Assembly (NCBI RefSeq): GCF_004346925.1
Contig: NZ_CP031167.1
Location: forward strand, 3,492,001-3,556,000
Source: Stenotrophomonas sp. ASS1
GTDB taxonomy: Bacteria > Pseudomonadota > Gammaproteobacteria > Xanthomonadales > Xanthomonadaceae
Length of the DNA stretch: 64,000 nt
Direction: 5' to 3'
The notes under the pieces are model-generated. The model saw nothing but the letters and a program-made list of their open reading frames with translations. It was not told where the DNA came from and did no database searches. Position numbers and translations under genes: made by a program. Of this stretch, positions 63,314 to 64,000 are shown piece after piece. Positions within the stretch are counted from its first letter, which is position 1. Each line of letters opens with the position of its first letter.

Positions 63314-64000
63314 ATGCGTCGCCGCGTCCTTGCCATCGCATCCTCCCTCGCCCTGCTGGCCGCCCCGGCCTTCGCGGCGCCGCATACCACCACCCTGCCC
63401 CCGGCGTCGCTGGCCACCGCCGCGCAGCTGCGCGACCAGGCGCTGGCCGATGACACCGGCTGGAAGGTGGTCGAATCGCTCACCACCGAAATCGGCCCGC
63501 GCATCGCCGGCAGCGAGGCCGACGCCCGCGCCGTGGCCTGGGCCGAAGCCAAGTTCAAGGCACTGGGCTTCGACAAGGTGTGGAAGGAACCGGTGACCTT
63601 CCCGAAGTGGGAGCGCCGCAGTGAACACGCTGCCGTGACCGGCAAGAACCCGCAGCCGCTGCAGATCACTGCGCTGGGCGGCAGCCCGGGCGGCACGGTG
63701 GAAGCGGAGGTGGTGCGCTTCGCCGATCTGGCCGCCTTGCAGGCGGCACCGGCCGGTTCGCTGAAGGGCAAGATCGCCTTCGTCGATTACCAGATGCTGC
63801 CGTTCCGCGATGGCCGCGACTACGGCCGCGGCGGTGCAATCCGCAGCAAGGGACCGTCAGAAGCGATCCGCAAGGGCGCGGTCGGTTTCCTGATGCGCTC
63901 GGCCGGTACCGACTCCCACCGCGTGCCGCACACCGGCATCACCCGTTTCGATGACGGCCTGACCCCGGTGCCGTCTGCAGCACTGTCGGTGCCTGACGCC
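63314..64000 (+). CDS. Secreted M28-family metallopeptidase (partial, runs off window)
   Basis: 229 codons are visible, open to the end of the window. A signal peptide (MRRRVLAIASSLALLAAPAFA) is followed by VVESLTTEIGPRIAGSEADARAVAWAEAKFKALGF, the usual start of M28 exported aminopeptidases, and a PA-type inserted domain (KGKIAFVDYQM ... SEAIRKGAVGFLMRSAGTDSHRVPHTGI). The zinc-binding catalytic half is beyond 64000. GGAG lies 10 nt before the ATG. M28 members of this layout release amino acids or dipeptides in the periplasm or outside. Confidence 0.8.
   Translation, partial: MRRRVLAIASSLALLAAPAFAAPHTTTLPPASLATAAQLRDQALADDTGWKVVESLTTEIGPRIAGSEADARAVAWAEAKFKALGFDKVWKEPVTFPKWERRSEHAAVTGKNPQPLQITALGGSPGGTVEAEVVRFADLAALQAAPAGSLKGKIAFVDYQMLPFRDGRDYGRGGAIRSKGPSEAIRKGAVGFLMRSAGTDSHRVPHTGITRFDDGLTPVPSAALSVPDA

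Overview
The window looks like a chromosomal segment of a Stenotrophomonas maltophilia-complex bacterium (Xanthomonadaceae). The basis is high GC content, protein sequences of Xanthomonad type (type IV pilus locus, ColR/VgrR-like regulator, XAC2610-like and DUF3574 proteins), and very many short palindromes that begin with GTAG, the hallmark of the S. maltophilia SMAG repeat family. Species assignment is inference; no search was run.

Layout, left to right. 1-12 kb: O-acetylhomoserine sulfhydrylase (metY), an RstAB-like two-component pair, a MipA/OmpV outer-membrane protein, clpB with a clear sigma-32 promoter, a GST and an NCS2 purine permease. 12-22 kb: pyruvate oxidase poxB, two secreted proteins, a TonB-dependent receptor, and a trehalose cluster otsB / GH15 hydrolase / otsA. 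22-32 kb: DCC and DUF4166 proteins, pgeF-rluD, bamD, a secreted lipase-like hydrolase, a seven-unit SMAG array, nadE and sucCD. 32-41 kb: a complete regulatory and assembly block for the type IV pilus: pilS-pilR, pilB, pilA (with a sigma-54 promoter), pilC-pilD-coaE. 41-45 kb: a ColR/VgrR-ColS/VgrS-like two-component system preceded by two tandem paralogous secreted proteins, then a RimK-like ATP-grasp ligase. 45-50 kb: accessory small secreted or membrane proteins, including an orphan PoNi-type immunity protein and an eight-cysteine, four-module secreted protein.

50.2-54.7 kb is a small genomic island inserted in a tRNA-Gly(CCC) gene. A 54-bp direct repeat containing the tRNA 3' end flanks it. 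It carries a frameshifted gene, a small membrane protein plus secreted protein pair, an amber-interrupted phage-tail-like gene, an N-terminally truncated tyrosine integrase and a DUF2971 protein. Its composition is visibly less GC-rich than the flanks.

54.8-64 kb returns to core genome: an EstA-like autotransporter esterase, thiS-thiG-trmB, an SLC13-type transporter, a Rieske protein, a FAH-family hydrolase, mscL, and the start of an M28 peptidase that runs off the window.

The most unusual non-coding signal is a ~100-bp compound palindrome present in four copies (1-94, 11661-11768, 12003-12104, 60738-60839). Its outer arms and its inner hairpin both change in a compensatory way between copies, and three of the four copies sit beside the same SMAG subtype.
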